Below are positions 11,241 to 23,811 of a stretch of DNA of 64,000 nucleotides, piece after piece. The position numbers were made by a program, and so were the translations under genes. Under the pieces are notes generated by a model. The model did no database searches. It worked only from the letters and a program-made list of their open reading frames with translations, and was not told where the DNA came from. The first letter of the stretch is position 1. Every line of letters begins with the position of its first letter. Origin of the DNA: Sabellastarte sp. h YS-2021 (lineage: Eukaryota; Annelida; Polychaeta; Sabellida; Sabellidae); contig OZ024928.1 of assembly GCA_964017235.1 (NCBI GenBank), positions 79,851,566-79,915,565 of the forward strand, in the 5' to 3' direction.

Positions 11241-12975
11241 ACACATATATGTGTATAAAGGTCTTGCTGACCGGTTTGTCACTTTCTTCAGTGACAAAAT
11301 AGATAAAATCAGAAACTCATTTTCCTCTAGTGACTCATTCAGTCTGCCTCCTCCACCTGATGTACCCAATTTCAGCTGCTTTAAACAAGTTTCTCAAGAG
11401 GAAATTAGAAAAATTATCATGAAGTCACCCACTAAATCTTGTTTGTTAGACCCATGGCCTACATTTCTTGTTAAGGAATGTATTGATATTTTACTGCCCT
11501 CTATCACCAGGCTTGTTAACTGCTCGTTGTCAGAAGGTGTTGTACCTGATGAGTTCAAGAAGGCTATTGTAACCCCATTGATTAAAAAGTCATCACTACC
11601 ACCCAATGACTTAAAAAACTGCAGACCTGTTTCTGGGTTGGGCTTCATATCCAAACTGGTTGAACGTGTTGTTGCTTCTCAGTTGAATGACCATATTAGT
11701 TTGAACGGACTTGAGAATGTCAGGCAATCTGCCTACAAACTAGGTCACTCAACTGAATCTGCATTGCTTTCAATTAAGAATGATGTTCATTTGGCTTTTG
11801 CTAAAGGTGAGGCTACTGCTGTCGTTCTCTTGGATCAATCAGCAGCGTTTGATACTATTGATCATGATACGCTACTTAATTCTCTTAGCTCCTGGTTTGG
11901 TGTGAGCGGGGTTGTCCTCGATTGGTTTAAGTCTTATCTCTCAGACCGTGTTCAGTGCATTAAGATTGGGTCAATTTTATCTGATGCCAAAAAGTTATTG
12001 TATGGTGTGCCTCAAGGCTCTGTCCTGGGGCCAATCCTTTTTTCACTCTATACTACTCCACTGAGTAAAGTCATACAGAATCATCCTGGTATTAGTTTCC
12101 AGTTCTACGCTGATGACACACAATTATATGTACACCTCACACATAAAAATGTTGCCTCGGCCCTTGATAAGCTGTCGCACTGCCTTGAAGACGTAAAGAG
12201 ATGGCTCTCTACAAATAAGCTCAAGCTAAATCCAGATAAGACCGAATTCATTGTGTTTGGCTCAAAGTCTCAGCGCGAAAAACTTAATCAGTCCTTCCCG
12301 GTCAACATACTTGGTAATCTCATATCACCAACAGATGCAGTTAGGAACCTTGGTGTCTGGTTTGATTCTGATTTCTCATTCTCTTGCCATGTTAGGAAGG
12401 TCTGCAAGGCTTGTTTTGCTCATGTCCGGGATCTTAAGCGACTCCGAGGACATCTGACACATGAAGCTACTCTTATGGCTGCCAATGCTCTGGTCGGAAG
12501 TTGACTAGATTACTGTAACTCTCTGTTCAGAGGTCTCTCAGCTCTAGATCTGCGCAAACTTCAATGTGTTCAGAATAGCCTTGCCAGAATTGTTGCCAAC
12601 ACCACCAAGTACTCACACATCACTCCAGTTAGAAAAGCACTACATTGGTTGCCAATTAAGTACCGTTCTATCTTTAAGACTGCCATGCTGGTATATAAGT
12701 TCCTACACAGTGGTAACCCCAAATACTTTGAACCCTTCCTCATTCCCAGACATAGTGCATATAACACTCGTCGAAGTCAATCTGATGGCATATTTCTTGA
12801 GGTTCCCCACTTTGCTTCAGTTTTCAAGTCTCGAAAACATTTTGGACTCAGTTTTGCGTATGACGCACCTATAATTTGGAATAACCTTCCTGATGAGGTC
12901 CGCTCTGCAAACTCACTTGCCTCTTTCAGGTCAAAGTTGAAGTCATACCTCTTTGGAAAAGCATACCCACCCTAA
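11230..12975 (+). pseudogene. CR1-like reverse transcriptase with one in-frame stop
   Basis: A reverse transcriptase of a non-LTR element. Visible blocks: KNCRPVSGLGFISKLVERVV (11620 on), LLDQSAAFDTIDHDTLL (11830 on), GVPQGSVLGPILFSLY (12004 on), the catalytic FYADDTQLY (about 12101-12127) and LKLNPDKTEFIVFGSK. A single TGA (12502-12504) interrupts the frame just before LDYCNSLFRGLSALDL. The same frame then continues through LHWLPIKYR and WNNLPDEVRS to a stop at 12973-12975. Apart from that TGA the frame is clean, suggesting recent loss. The upstream methionine at 11230 lies outside the element and is not a real start. Confidence 0.85.
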
Positions 12976-13127
12976 ATTTCCAATCTCCTTTCTGCTTTCT
13001 CCACGGTGCTGACCCCTGCAATGTCTCTGGTTTTTGAATATTGATCAATGTTTTTGTGTGATGCGCCTTAGAGTCTGTCTTTTGACGGAGATTAAGCGCT
13101 ATAAAAGTGCTATTAGAATTAGAATGT
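11250..13127 (+). mobile_element. CR1/L2-like LINE, 5'-truncated
   Basis: The element contains only the reverse transcriptase and downstream part; the endonuclease is absent, so it is truncated near 11250. The 3' UTR (12973-13110) ends in short ATTAGA-like tandem units (CTATTAGAATTAGAATG) typical of CR1/L2-group tails rather than poly(A). The same 3' end sequence (GAGTCTGTCTTTTGA...AGATTAAG) recurs near 450-505, 13395-13460, 33757-33830 and 54280-54340, so this is a multicopy local family. Confidence 0.85.
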
Positions 13128-13394
13128 GTTAACTTGGTGCAATTTCTAGTCAAGTGTAGCTAATTTTATCTGATGGTAGAAACAGGTAATTAAAGATTGG
13201 TTTGTTTTATGCTGTGAATGTATTCTCATGTTAGTGGCTGATATAACTGTTTCCATGAAATATTAGTGTCTATTTTAACTTCCTTATTGAAACTACAGTT
13301 CCTTAAAGTGACACCATAGTTAATGACTTAGCAACTTTCTCTGCAGAAATGACCAATGCTATATTCATGGACTGATGAATTAGAATAAGGATCA

Positions 13395-13460
13395 TGGTTG
13401 TTGCACCCTAGAGTCTGCCTGAATGCAGAGATTAAGTGCTGTTAAGTCAAGAGTAGAATA
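13395..13460 (+). mobile_element. CR1-like 3' tail fragment
   Basis: A short sequence (GTTGCACCCTAGAGTCTGCC, then AGATTAAGTGCTGTTAAG) resembles the terminal ~60 bp of the CR1-like element just upstream and of the fragments inside R1 and R6. It is probably a very 5'-truncated copy. Confidence 0.5.
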
Positions 13461-13949
13461 AAATATTGATTTTTATTTAGGGGCGATATATTGCTTTGTA
13501 CATTTTACAAAGGAAATTTAAAAGTCATCTTTTATTGCACTACAAAAGCTTACCATGTGGGATGATAAGCTATTCTTGGGAGGCCACTTGCAGGCTGGTA
13601 AACTCCAATAAAAGAGAGCAGATAATCGCCAAACTGCCTGTTAGGTGGTGCTAGCAGGCCCAGGTGACCCAGATAGTGACATTCTTCCTTTTTCAGAATA
13701 CATATACCAACCCAGTTGTATCTTGGATGAATTGTGTGTTAAATTATTATTTTTCAACAGACAACTCCTACTTATGTAGAGTAAGAAATGTAAAATTCCT
13801 TGACCTGTGGAAATTCTTGGAATATTTCTGATTTGTGTGTCAATTATTAGGTCTTTGATCATCTCTGACACATAGTTGGAGTATTTTCTCTTACTTCTAA
13901 AGTATGACACCCCATATGTGGTAATTTGTTTTCGAACAACGGACACTCA

Positions 13950-14110
13950 CCTCAGTCGGAAAGCTGGTAGTTACTTACAGATGCCCAGCTGTTACAATGA
14001 GGAATCTTGACCAACTAGAATGTACTGGTTTCCTCTGCCGTTAAACTACCTGTTGTGATATAACATATACAGTGTGTTAACAAAGACATTAAATCCCAAT
14101 AAAGCCAATC
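13950..14110 (+). mobile_element. SINE-D family 3' fragment
   Basis: It matches the reverse complement of SINE-D: GGAAAGCTGGTAGTTACTT, then TGTACTGGTTTCCTCTGCC, then a TGTTGTGATAT-like segment and an AATCCCAATAAA tail. The tRNA head is not recognisable here. It is diverged and its ends are uncertain. Confidence 0.6.
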
Positions 14111-15600
14111 AAATTCACTATAAAACAGATGTTGGTTCAAGTCTTTAATGGCTTATTGCTGGAATTTGATGTTCCTTTTCTAACTGCTTTTGCAAACTTC
14201 AGGCTAATTAATTAATAATGATTCTTAGTTTTCACTGATTTGATGTCGGTGTTTTTAAAAAACATTTTACTGTGTGCCATAAATCATGGGATATCTCCAG
14301 AAACATGACACGTTCATTTCCTCACCATCAACTTCAGTTCCAGCTAAATTTTCTGTCTTCACACAAAAGTACACAGGGAATCACATTTGTTATAGTAAGG
14401 TCAATTCTAAATCCGGCTGCTAAGTCTTGGTTCAGTCGAATGGCAATTACAGTATTCTGTCAGATTCATTTCACTCAGTTTCAACCATTCCATGATCTTA
14501 CATGCCACGTGTGATGTACTGTTGTATGCAAAAATTACAGATAGATCAAACAAAAGGCGAGGAAATTTACTCAGGATAAAGTTTGCCGGTTTCATTTCTG
14601 GGATAGAATACAGGATTCTGCAATCAATAGTATTCATTGCTCATCTGCAAACTTGTCTCTCGTAGGACTTGTGGTTTTATCATAAACAGCACTAATGAGA
14701 CTGTTTGCCATCAGGTCTTTCAATCTTTGGGGAATTTTAGTCAGTAAATATGTTTTGTAAATGACCTTCATACTTAGAAATGTTGTAAATATTGTAAACC
14801 AGTCAAGATCATGTAACATCATTAATGCTGTATTTCTTCTATTTTGTTTTCTTTTGGTTAAGAGTATTTTCCAAATCTATTAAAATTTTTTACTGTCATT
14901 TGTCTCTCCCTGTCCTAAATTTTTGAAGCCTAGTGTGCCAATATTTAAAAAATTTCTAAAAAAATATACAGTGAATATGTAGGTTTCATTAAGAAAACAA
15001 TTTTTCAAAGTAATTAAACTTATAATAAATATATTGCAATTACTGACATTCATTGTACTCATTTTTGTAAATTTATTTAAAATGTTTTCACAACACAGAA
15101 GAGTATATTCTTTGCAAAACTATGAATTAATTGCACTTCTAAAATTCAGAAAAGAAAACAGGCCAAGTACAAGCAAGTGAGGGTCAGGAAACCATTTGTA
15201 AATTTCACTTCTTATTGTGAAATACATCTGGAACTTACATGCAAGAGATGGGCAAACTCCTTATACCTTCACTCCCCCCAGGTGACCTCCCATAAATGAA
15301 CTTCACCAATCAGTATTACTTTCATAAATAAATTATATCATTTTTGGACTTTTTTGTTCCAGTTGCTGCCCTACAGACATTTTTCTCTGACAGATCAGTT
15401 TAGTACATTTTGTGTACTTCTGCCACCAGATTGTCAAACAAATAAATAATAAATTAACAAATAAATCCCCACTGAGACTTGTACTCCTTGGAGGAGATAA
15501 TAATTGCATTGCATTAACACATAAATGATGCAATGAGAAAGCATGTAATGAGAATATATATATGTATCATTGTACCAGTTTGTACAAACTTGATATTACT
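14111..15600. other. Unannotated AT-rich stretch
   Basis: Nothing supported: no domain-bearing frame, no repeat shared with the rest of the window. Confidence 0.35.
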
Positions 15601-15624
15601 TTATCAAAGGACAAGTTTCTTTAT

Positions 15625-16440
15625 TTTTGTCCGACAGATCACCCATGGTGCCCAGCTGGGTGGGTGGCTGGTTGAGGGATGGGAAAAAAATCTTGTCTAT
15701 GCTGTATCTCAAAAACCGCGAGATATCGGAAGTTCATAGTAGGTGGGGACATAGGTAAGGGAATGTGGATGTGGAGCGGCATGGTGTAACCTTGTTTTGA
15801 CCTTCGACCTTGTTGTATCGACCTAGTAGTGGGCTATATCTCAAAAACTGTAGGTAGTAGGAAGTTAATATTTGGTGGGGACATTGATTAAGGGTGTGGG
15901 TATACAACATCATAGTTTGACCTTGACTTGACTTTTGACCCTGCAGTAGTGACTGTGACCTTTCTAACATTTCACCGGATATATCTCGGAAATCAGATAT
16001 ATCTTGGAAAGGTGTAGGAAATTGATACCTGGTAGGGTTACTGGTTGGGGTTGTAGATGTACAACTTCATAGCATTACTGTGTTTTGAGCTTTAGCCTTT
16101 CGCCACCGTGACCTTGACTTCTAAAATATTGTCTGGGCTATATTGTGCAAAGTGTAAGGTCTAGGCAGTTAATACTTTGCAGGGATATTGGTTAATTTGA
16201 TGTGGGTGTGCAAAGTCATGGTGTGACCTTGATTTGACCTTTTATATTGCTGTAGTAACCTTGACTTTTAAAATCTTGTACAAGCTATATGTCAGAAACT
16301 GTATGGTGTAGGAATTGTTACATGGTAGGTATATTGGTTAGAGGGGGAAGATTTGAAATGTCATGGTGTGACTTTGGTGTGACCTTTGACTTTGGATCTT
16401 TCAGAATCTTTTCTGCTGCCACATTTCAGACATATTTCTG
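15625..16440 (+). mobile_element. R3: diverged R-family copy
   Basis: It starts with a degenerate head part (CACCCATGGTGCCCAGCTGG, then GGGTGGGTGGCTGG) and continues with about five diverged core monomers. The TACCCCAC terminus and the tail are not visible, so this is an old or partial copy lying directly before R4. Confidence 0.6.
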
Positions 16441-16509
16441 ATTACTTTATCTGATTGTTATGTTACCTAATTGTAGTATCTCCATGTGTAATTTCTCCTG
16501 CACCTTTAT

Positions 16510-17293
16510 TACCCCACAGTCCTTAAGGGTGTCGGGTATTGTTTTCACCCATGGTGTCTGGATGGGTGGGTGGGCAGCGGGAAAAAGTTTGTCTGGGCTA
16601 TATCTCAGAAACTGTAAAGTGTAGGAAGTTGATACTTGGTAGACATTAGTTAGGGGGTGTAGGTGTGCAGCATTATAGTGTGACATTAATCTGACCTTTG
16701 ACCTTGCCGTATTGACCTTGAGTTTGAGAATCTTGTCCGGGCAATATCTTGGAAACCGTAAGGTGTAGAAAGTTGATACTTGGCAAAGACATTGGTTGGT
16801 GGTTGTAGATGTGCAACATCATGGTGTGATCTTGGTTTATCCTCTGACCTTCTCGTAGTGACCATGAGTTTTAAAATCTTGTTTGGGCTATTTCTTGGAT
16901 TCTGTAAAGTGTAGAATGTTGACACATGTTACGGATATTGATTAGGGTATGTACTTGTGCATCATGTGCAACTGATTAGTATATGTACTTTTACATAATT
17001 GTGCTATTTCCATTGACAGCTATTTTCCAGTTAATAAATTTTACAGCTTAATAATTTTTAGTTTATTGATTAATGCTGTCATCGTGCTACTGAATTGTCT
17101 TGTTTTAATACTTGATCTTTACATATATTTTCTTTCTCTTAGACATTATTTTCTCTACATTATTTGGACCTTTATATAACTAACACTGCTCTGAAAGTAT
17201 CCCGATCTTTGTACTGTTTCACTACTTCTGTATCTCATGGTGTTGAAAAGTATTTCCCCAGGCTATGGGGTACGGGCATCTCTGATGCTATTT
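16510..17293 (+). mobile_element. R4: short R-family copy
   Basis: The head is TACCCCACAGTCCTTAAGGG at 16510, followed by CACCCATGGTGTCTGGATGG and a GGGT stretch, about three core monomers, and a tail with GGCTATGGGGTA and GATGCTATTT ending at 17293. A more degenerate second copy of the last ~90 bp of the tail follows at about 17300-17393, suggesting tandem tails. Confidence 0.75.
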
Positions 17294-17393
17294 AACTCAC
17301 ACTATCTTTGTACTTTTACATTTCTTCAGTATCTTGCAGTGTGCAGGGCTATTTCCTTGGGCTGTGAGGTACAGACAGGTCCAATGCTATGTT

Positions 17394-19285
17394 TTAATAT
17401 TCTTTAAATTATCAAATATTTGTATTTAACTGTCATTTTGAGTAAAATGGATATTGGATAAGCAATACAAAACAGCTGAAATGGATTTATAATTGTAGTG
17501 AGTTGCAATAGCAACAAAGAATTGTGACCAAATGCACAACCCCGCAGGATGTGGTAGTTATGTCACTCCAAGGGGCAATGAAGTACTTCTAAATTTCAGC
17601 AGTTAATTGTTGTGTTATCACAAGTAACGCCATGGCCATTGGTATAGACAGATGTACTAAATCGACTATGTCATTCCAGAGGGAGCCAGTTGAGCATTTA
17701 TTGACTATTAATTTCTTCAGTTCAGTTAAGACTTATTTCTTGTTTGTAGTGAATAATATTGCCAACTGTGTACAGTCTGTGGCTGTGGTAATGGAGCAAA
17801 TGCTTCAAAGGTTTTATGTGATATTCTGTGATTCAAACTTTTGGCTTTTTGACAAACCATGAAGGTGACATTCACCTCAATTTATGGTTATTGAAATTTC
17901 TTTTTATCATTGTAAGTAATAAACCTAAGATATTGACTTCTTTGTAATAATAGGATATTAACACAGTTTTAAAATTTGTCATAGCATCTTAGTCTGTTTG
18001 CAATAGCAAAGTGAGATAGCTTCCTTTTTATCAACACACTTTGACTATTTTCTCCCTTGGTGTGCAGTTGACATCATATAAGGTACAGAATTTGATGTAA
18101 TAATAATTGTTTTTACTGGTATACTTTTGGTCATGGAAATAATTATATGGCCTCTGAATTGGTTGTACAGAATAATGTGGAGTCTTTTGTTTTTTTTTTG
18201 TATCCAGGGGAACACTTGAGAGTTTAGGAACTTCTTCGCCAATTTTTTTTTATTTTGATGATCATGTTTGATTTTTTTCTTCAATTTAAATCATCAATCC
18301 AAAACAAGAAGACATAAAATGATTATAAACTCACTTTTGATCTCAGACTGTCATGGTACAAAAATTTTACAGTAAAGTAAATTTTTTGGCAATAGTTTTA
18401 TCTATCTCTTGTAATACTGAACTTACTGTTCCATACTGTTCCTTAACTTACTATTACTATGTTTATAGATTTGTATCATCTGTGTCAGTTATTCCTATAT
18501 TTTTATGGACATTAATTTCAGTGATAGTCGTATCTTTGGATATGCTCAAAATCAAAGTTATATAAAGGTTTGCCCACAAGTCTCTCAAAAATATATATTT
18601 ATCTTACAAAGCAGTATGTGAGATATGATCCCGGCCAGGATATTAAAATATAAATACAGAATAAATATGTGGTCACTCAAACATTTTATGGGTCTTTTCC
18701 ACATTGGTTTGGTGATCATACAATGTTACAATTTTAATACACTATTATGGATGGTTCAAGAGCACTTAGAAGTATGTTATTTTTGTTTGTTCCTTCACAC
18801 TGGAATAAATCCCCGATTAACCAGGACCAACAAAAACCACAAGTTCTGAACCATGCATGATTCAACAAGGATGCTGGGAAGTGAACATCCCAGATAAGCC
18901 TGATTGTGTTTCCAAATGACTTGCAGATGACCTATGATGATAATGAATGACTCCAGAACAACAAAGGAATATAAGAAAATAATAAGTCTGCTGCAGAAAA
19001 CCGCTAGTTTGGAGCTATTCCTTTGGTCAGACCTTCCATGTAGCCTGATTCCCTATAGCTCCAGTGTCGTTGTAGTCACAGTGCGTATTGTATGTGAAGT
19101 CATGTCCTGCCAGTCCATTTTTTGCTGCAGTCCCCCTATGTGGCAAGATCCCTACCAGTGAGGGTTGTGGCTGTGGTACTCTTCTCTTCGTTCAGATGTG
19201 TATAAACTACTTCCTTCATTTTCCTCTTTTTTCAAAAGGAAATCTCCTTTTAAAGTCGTTTCTTCAAAAAATTATTTCTCCTTGT
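17394..19285. other. Unannotated stretch
   Basis: AT-rich, with only short frames lacking recognisable domains. Nothing supported. Confidence 0.35.
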
Positions 19286-20185
19286 CTTTAAACAATACTC
19301 AACAGTCAGTGCTCTCAGACTTGTGTGAGCTCATGTTTGGTGTCCCACAAGTCTCTGTTCTGTCTTCAAGATGGTCTCAATTTATTTATTTATTTGGGGT
19401 TTTACGTTGCTTTCAACACTTTCATATCACAATGGGTAGTTGGAAGGGCAGAGGAAACCAGTACATACAGTTTGTCAGAGTTCTGTACTGTAAACTGCCA
19501 ACCAACGGCAAGTAACTACCAGCTTTCCCACTTGAGGCCATGCCAGGAACTGAACCCAGGCCTCAGAGGTGGGAGGCGAGAGTGTTACCACTCTGCCACC
19601 ATGGCCCCTCAATATGGTCTCAAATGAGTGTACTCTAAATTAAAATTGAATCCTGACAAAACTGAATTCATTATTTTGGGTCCCAGTTTCAATTTAAGAA
19701 ATTATTTTCATCTCCATGTCAGGTTATTTGGAAATTTTGTACATCTAGCAATAGTGGTAAAGAATCTTGCTGTTTTGTTTGATGCAGATTTTTCCTTTGC
19801 TGATCATGTCAGATTGCAACATTTGTAAGACCTTCATTGTTCAAATGCATGATGGTTTATACATACCAGACTGGTGAGGCTGCTATCCTTTTGGCAAATG
19901 CCTTGATGAGTAGTCATCTTGACTACTGTAATTCACTGGTCAGAAATCTGTCCAGCTTTAACATGCACAAACTCCAATGTATTCAAAATACACTTTACTA
20001 AGAATCTTAGAAACAGTAATAGATATTCACAGGTAACTCTTCGCAAAAGACTCCATTGGTTGCCTATTGAATACTCCTGTGTCTTTAAAATGACCACTTT
20101 AGTTCTTAAGTTTCTCCACAGTAGTAGTCATAGCTATTTTGGTCTTTTGTTGCCTATTTGTACTGGTAAATATGGTACAAGATAA
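19286..20185 (+). pseudogene. Degenerate CR1-like reverse transcriptase, split by a SINE
   Basis: Fragments of the same RT as at 11230-12975: ELMFGVPQVSVL (GVPQGSVL block) before the SINE, LKLNPDKTEFIILG and LFDADFSF after it, and LRKRLHWLPIEY near 20040-20075. The ~60 residues that should hold the catalytic YADD are missing between the first two pieces. There are several frameshifts and stops. It is not functional. Confidence 0.75.
19381..19613 (-). mobile_element. SINE-D, tRNA-derived, reverse orientation
   Basis: Read on the - strand it starts GGGGCCATGGTGGCAGAGTG (A box), carries a B-box-like GGGTTCAGTTCC, has a ~150-bp body and ends in an (AAAT)n-like tail. It is flanked by perfect 10-bp duplications ATGGTCTCAA at 19371-19380 and 19614-19623. 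It is the most complete copy of the family that includes 3954-4122 and 13950-14110. Confidence 0.85.
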
Positions 20186-20189
20186 AGCT

Positions 20190-23100
20190 AAACAGATATA
20201 AAGAACCAGAAAAAAATTCCCTGAACAGAAAGAAAACGGTATTCTTATCTGTTTGATGGATCTCTGTTTGTGAAAGTGGAACAGTGGTATAACCAACATT
20301 AGCCTTGCTTATTAAGGCCCATATGTATATAATATGTTCAGAATAGGTGCAGAAACATTTGGCAATCATAAGGTACGCATTCAGTACATTATAGAAAGTG
20401 AAACTCCATTATCTGAACTGGAAACATTACCTAACTGCAAAGAAACTTGAGCCTTCAGCAAGGCTAAACCAACATGTATTCCAAATGGACAGAGTCTGAT
20501 TTTGAGATATGGCTTGGGCCCAAAAGTGAAAGATCTGGCCATCCATCCTTATTGATGTTTCAGGCAATAGTAATGGCCATCAGTCTAATAAAATTCTTTT
20601 GGGAAAGATATTTTAAACAGATCTTCACAAGTGAGACTAATATTATCCATAACACACTCTCCTACAGGTTGTTATCATTCTTGATATTTAATGGTGTAAT
20701 TACTGGTATTCAATGGCTATTTCATGCTAATAAGGCATACACCCCAGCATACCAGTCTGTCAGATATTGTCCTTTGCATCAATTTCTGTTAAAGCCAAAA
20801 CAGACTGGTTTCTTTATTAGGCCAGTGTTGTAATAATTGTGGTCATTTATCTTTTTTTGGTCTCAACACTAAGTTATACTGCTGTCAAAATCTGGAAAAT
20901 ACAGCTGTGTACTTGTGGACAGAGATAAATGAATTCACATGTCCTATAAATATTGGAATTTTGTGGAAAAAACATCTTTTGGGGATTTTATTACATTTTT
21001 GTTCATTTTTGGTGATGTTAAAGCATTTTGTGCTTTTTGTTGAAGCAACATTTAAGTCTAAAAAAACTGTTCCCCAACCACAATTCCAAACCAAACTGCA
21101 CAAAGTTCTACAAAATCAAATCTGAACTGGTAGGTTTCCCTTTTCAACTGGAACAGGCATGCAAAGAAAACCACAGCTCCAGTGTAAATATTTTGAAAGT
21201 GTATATTAATTGAACCTTGATTTGCAAACAATTCTCAGTTTTGACTTGAGTTTGAATTTCAGATTAGTAGAAGTGTCTGAATAGGGACTCCTAAATTTGA
21301 CAAATTGCAGGCTACTAAGAATGTGGTCAGAAGACTAGAATGTTCAAGTGAATCTAAAGCCATGTAAATCTATATATTCTTAATTGGGATCGTAAACTAG
21401 ACCTTCTGTATAAACTATGAAACATGTGACCTCTGTTAAGGTTAATTTTTCAAAAGTTTCAACAAAAATTCTTATTTGGCATCAAAAATTAAGCAGCCAT
21501 TTCATGCACTCTACTGTTTATTTGAATTTTTCTCTGTCTTAAGAATATTGAGATTCCTATACCAAAACTGTGATTCATGAATGCAAGTATGCTTCAAAAG
21601 ATTTTGTAAACTGCTTAAGTTGATATTGCATGTTAAACTGATTTTAACAGGTACAACAAATGTGCAGTAATTAATAGATGTCATCCAGTGAGGGCTGACC
21701 TTGTATTGTGAATGAATTAAAATTACCTTCCCACAAATGACACAGCAGACAGAATAATTACCGAAATATGTTAAGATAAATTTCTGAAATAAAATTCAGG
21801 TTTTAATTAACAGCTAATTCAAGCTCCATGTTTTGTGCTCCATGGGAACTTAATCATTAAGGGACTTCTTACATAAAGATTTAATTTGTTTGATAATTTT
21901 ACAATGATAAAAGTTTCAATTGAGTATTTTTTGCGCCAGACTTCTGTCTAGTTCTATTGAAGACTTGGTATTTTGTGACGGAGTGTGAGACCAGGCTAGT
22001 GAAGTGGTGTATCTAATGCTGACACACTTGCAGAATGTTTAGCCCTCTGACAGCCATTGTTTTATTGTTTTGAACAACTGCTGGTGTACATTTCTGGAAA
22101 TACTCCATAGAAAGAAATATTACTCAATCTTAGTTTCAACAAAATATTATTGTGATGTGTATGTTTTTGTCTTCTTTTCTGTGTAAGAGCATATAATTTA
22201 AGTTTTAACATAAGATTTAATTAATAATATGAATATATTTGTAAATGAAGAAACACAGGACTTTTTTTGTTTCAATGAAGTAAAGTTTTGTTTCAATTTG
22301 TAAAGATTACTTTATTCTGGTAGAGATTAATCATAATATCTTTATGTTGACTTGAGATTGATAAACGTAATTTTTATCCAAGGTCATGCATATTGAAGTA
22401 ATACTTATGGAGGATTAATTTTACTATCATGAATATTACATAAAAATATAGTATACTTTTGAGCATAAATGCTATGAAAATGTTGTGGCAACCTCAAATT
22501 AAAAACTAAAAACATTACAGACTGTCCAAAAAGTTATGTTATTAATAAACAGAAGTAATTGTTTGGGCTTCTTGCAGTTCAATGTAATGGGTACTGATCA
22601 TTTAGTCCTAGAGGTCCAAACTTTGACTGCTTATGTTCTGTTTTGACACAAAGCTATGCTGAAAGATCTAGTCATCTTTTATATATTGATTAGTGATGGT
22701 GGAAAAAATAGCAAGTAGGGAATATTCCTAGCAATTGGTTTTTGTGAGTGCGCACTTTTAATAGGACCTTCTTGCCACAAAAAGCAATTGGGGCTAATAG
22801 TAAGTTTAGCTTTGCTATTCAGAGGACCCCATTGTGTGAAATAAATGTAAAAAATACATGTTTGATATTGTGTAAAGATATACAGAACTGCGCAAAGCAA
22901 ATAACACTATTTGCTAGAAGAATTTATACTTGCAATATATTGGGATGAGCAAATTGTCAACTAGCAGCAACTTGTGATGTGTGCATGAAAAAAGATAAAG
23001 AGGGGTCAACAAGTGTGCTAGTTGTTCACCTGGATTAAATGTTCATGTCTATGGTTTCTGTTTCTACATCCAGGATAATTTTATTTTTGGATTATAATGG

Positions 23101-23800
23101 CCATGAAAGATATGCTTTCTTCGTCTTTGTGGATAAAAATAAATATAAAAATTTTAATTACCCAAATAGACTGACTATAGATTGATCATCATTTTAAGTA
23201 GATTTACTAGTTTAAAGTGTAATCTTTAGAAGAGAATTTCTTTGTATTGATACTTGGGAGAGGAGATTTCCAAGTACATTTTGATTTCCAGTGTGATGAT
23301 ATTGTATGGGAATTTTTATATGGATAGTTATTCTTTTTTTTAAAGCAAACATTCCTTGTCGGGATTTTTTTCCCACATGGGATTATGAGAAGCATAATTT
23401 AAAGACATTACTTGGTTGAATGTGGTGAATGGCAGAACATACAATAAAAAAAATGATTGTATTTGCTTATCAAAACACATGCTGCTGTATGTTAAGAAAA
23501 TAATTGAAAGCTAAATTTTAAAAATTAAGATAGGATCCTAAATAAAAAAATAGGCATTTAAATACAAAACAATGCATTATTATCTGTAGTAATTAGAGAA
23601 ATTTTGATATTTGAAAACAAGAGTATTTCATTTAGTTGGCTTTTATAATTTTATAGCAATAATGTATTTTAGAGTTTCAGTATCAGTGTTAAAACTCTAA
23701 GGATAAATATGATTTCCAAGCATGTTTTTTATATGTTTCTGTGATTTAGAACTACTATGGTGAACATTACAATCTAAAATAATACCTTAGATGATTTTTA
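20190..23800. other. Long unannotated AT-rich stretch
   Basis: No domain-bearing frame and no repeat recognised by eye over 3.6 kb. It could be intergenic or intronic. Confidence 0.35.
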
Positions 23801-23811
23801 TGTCTGCTGAC

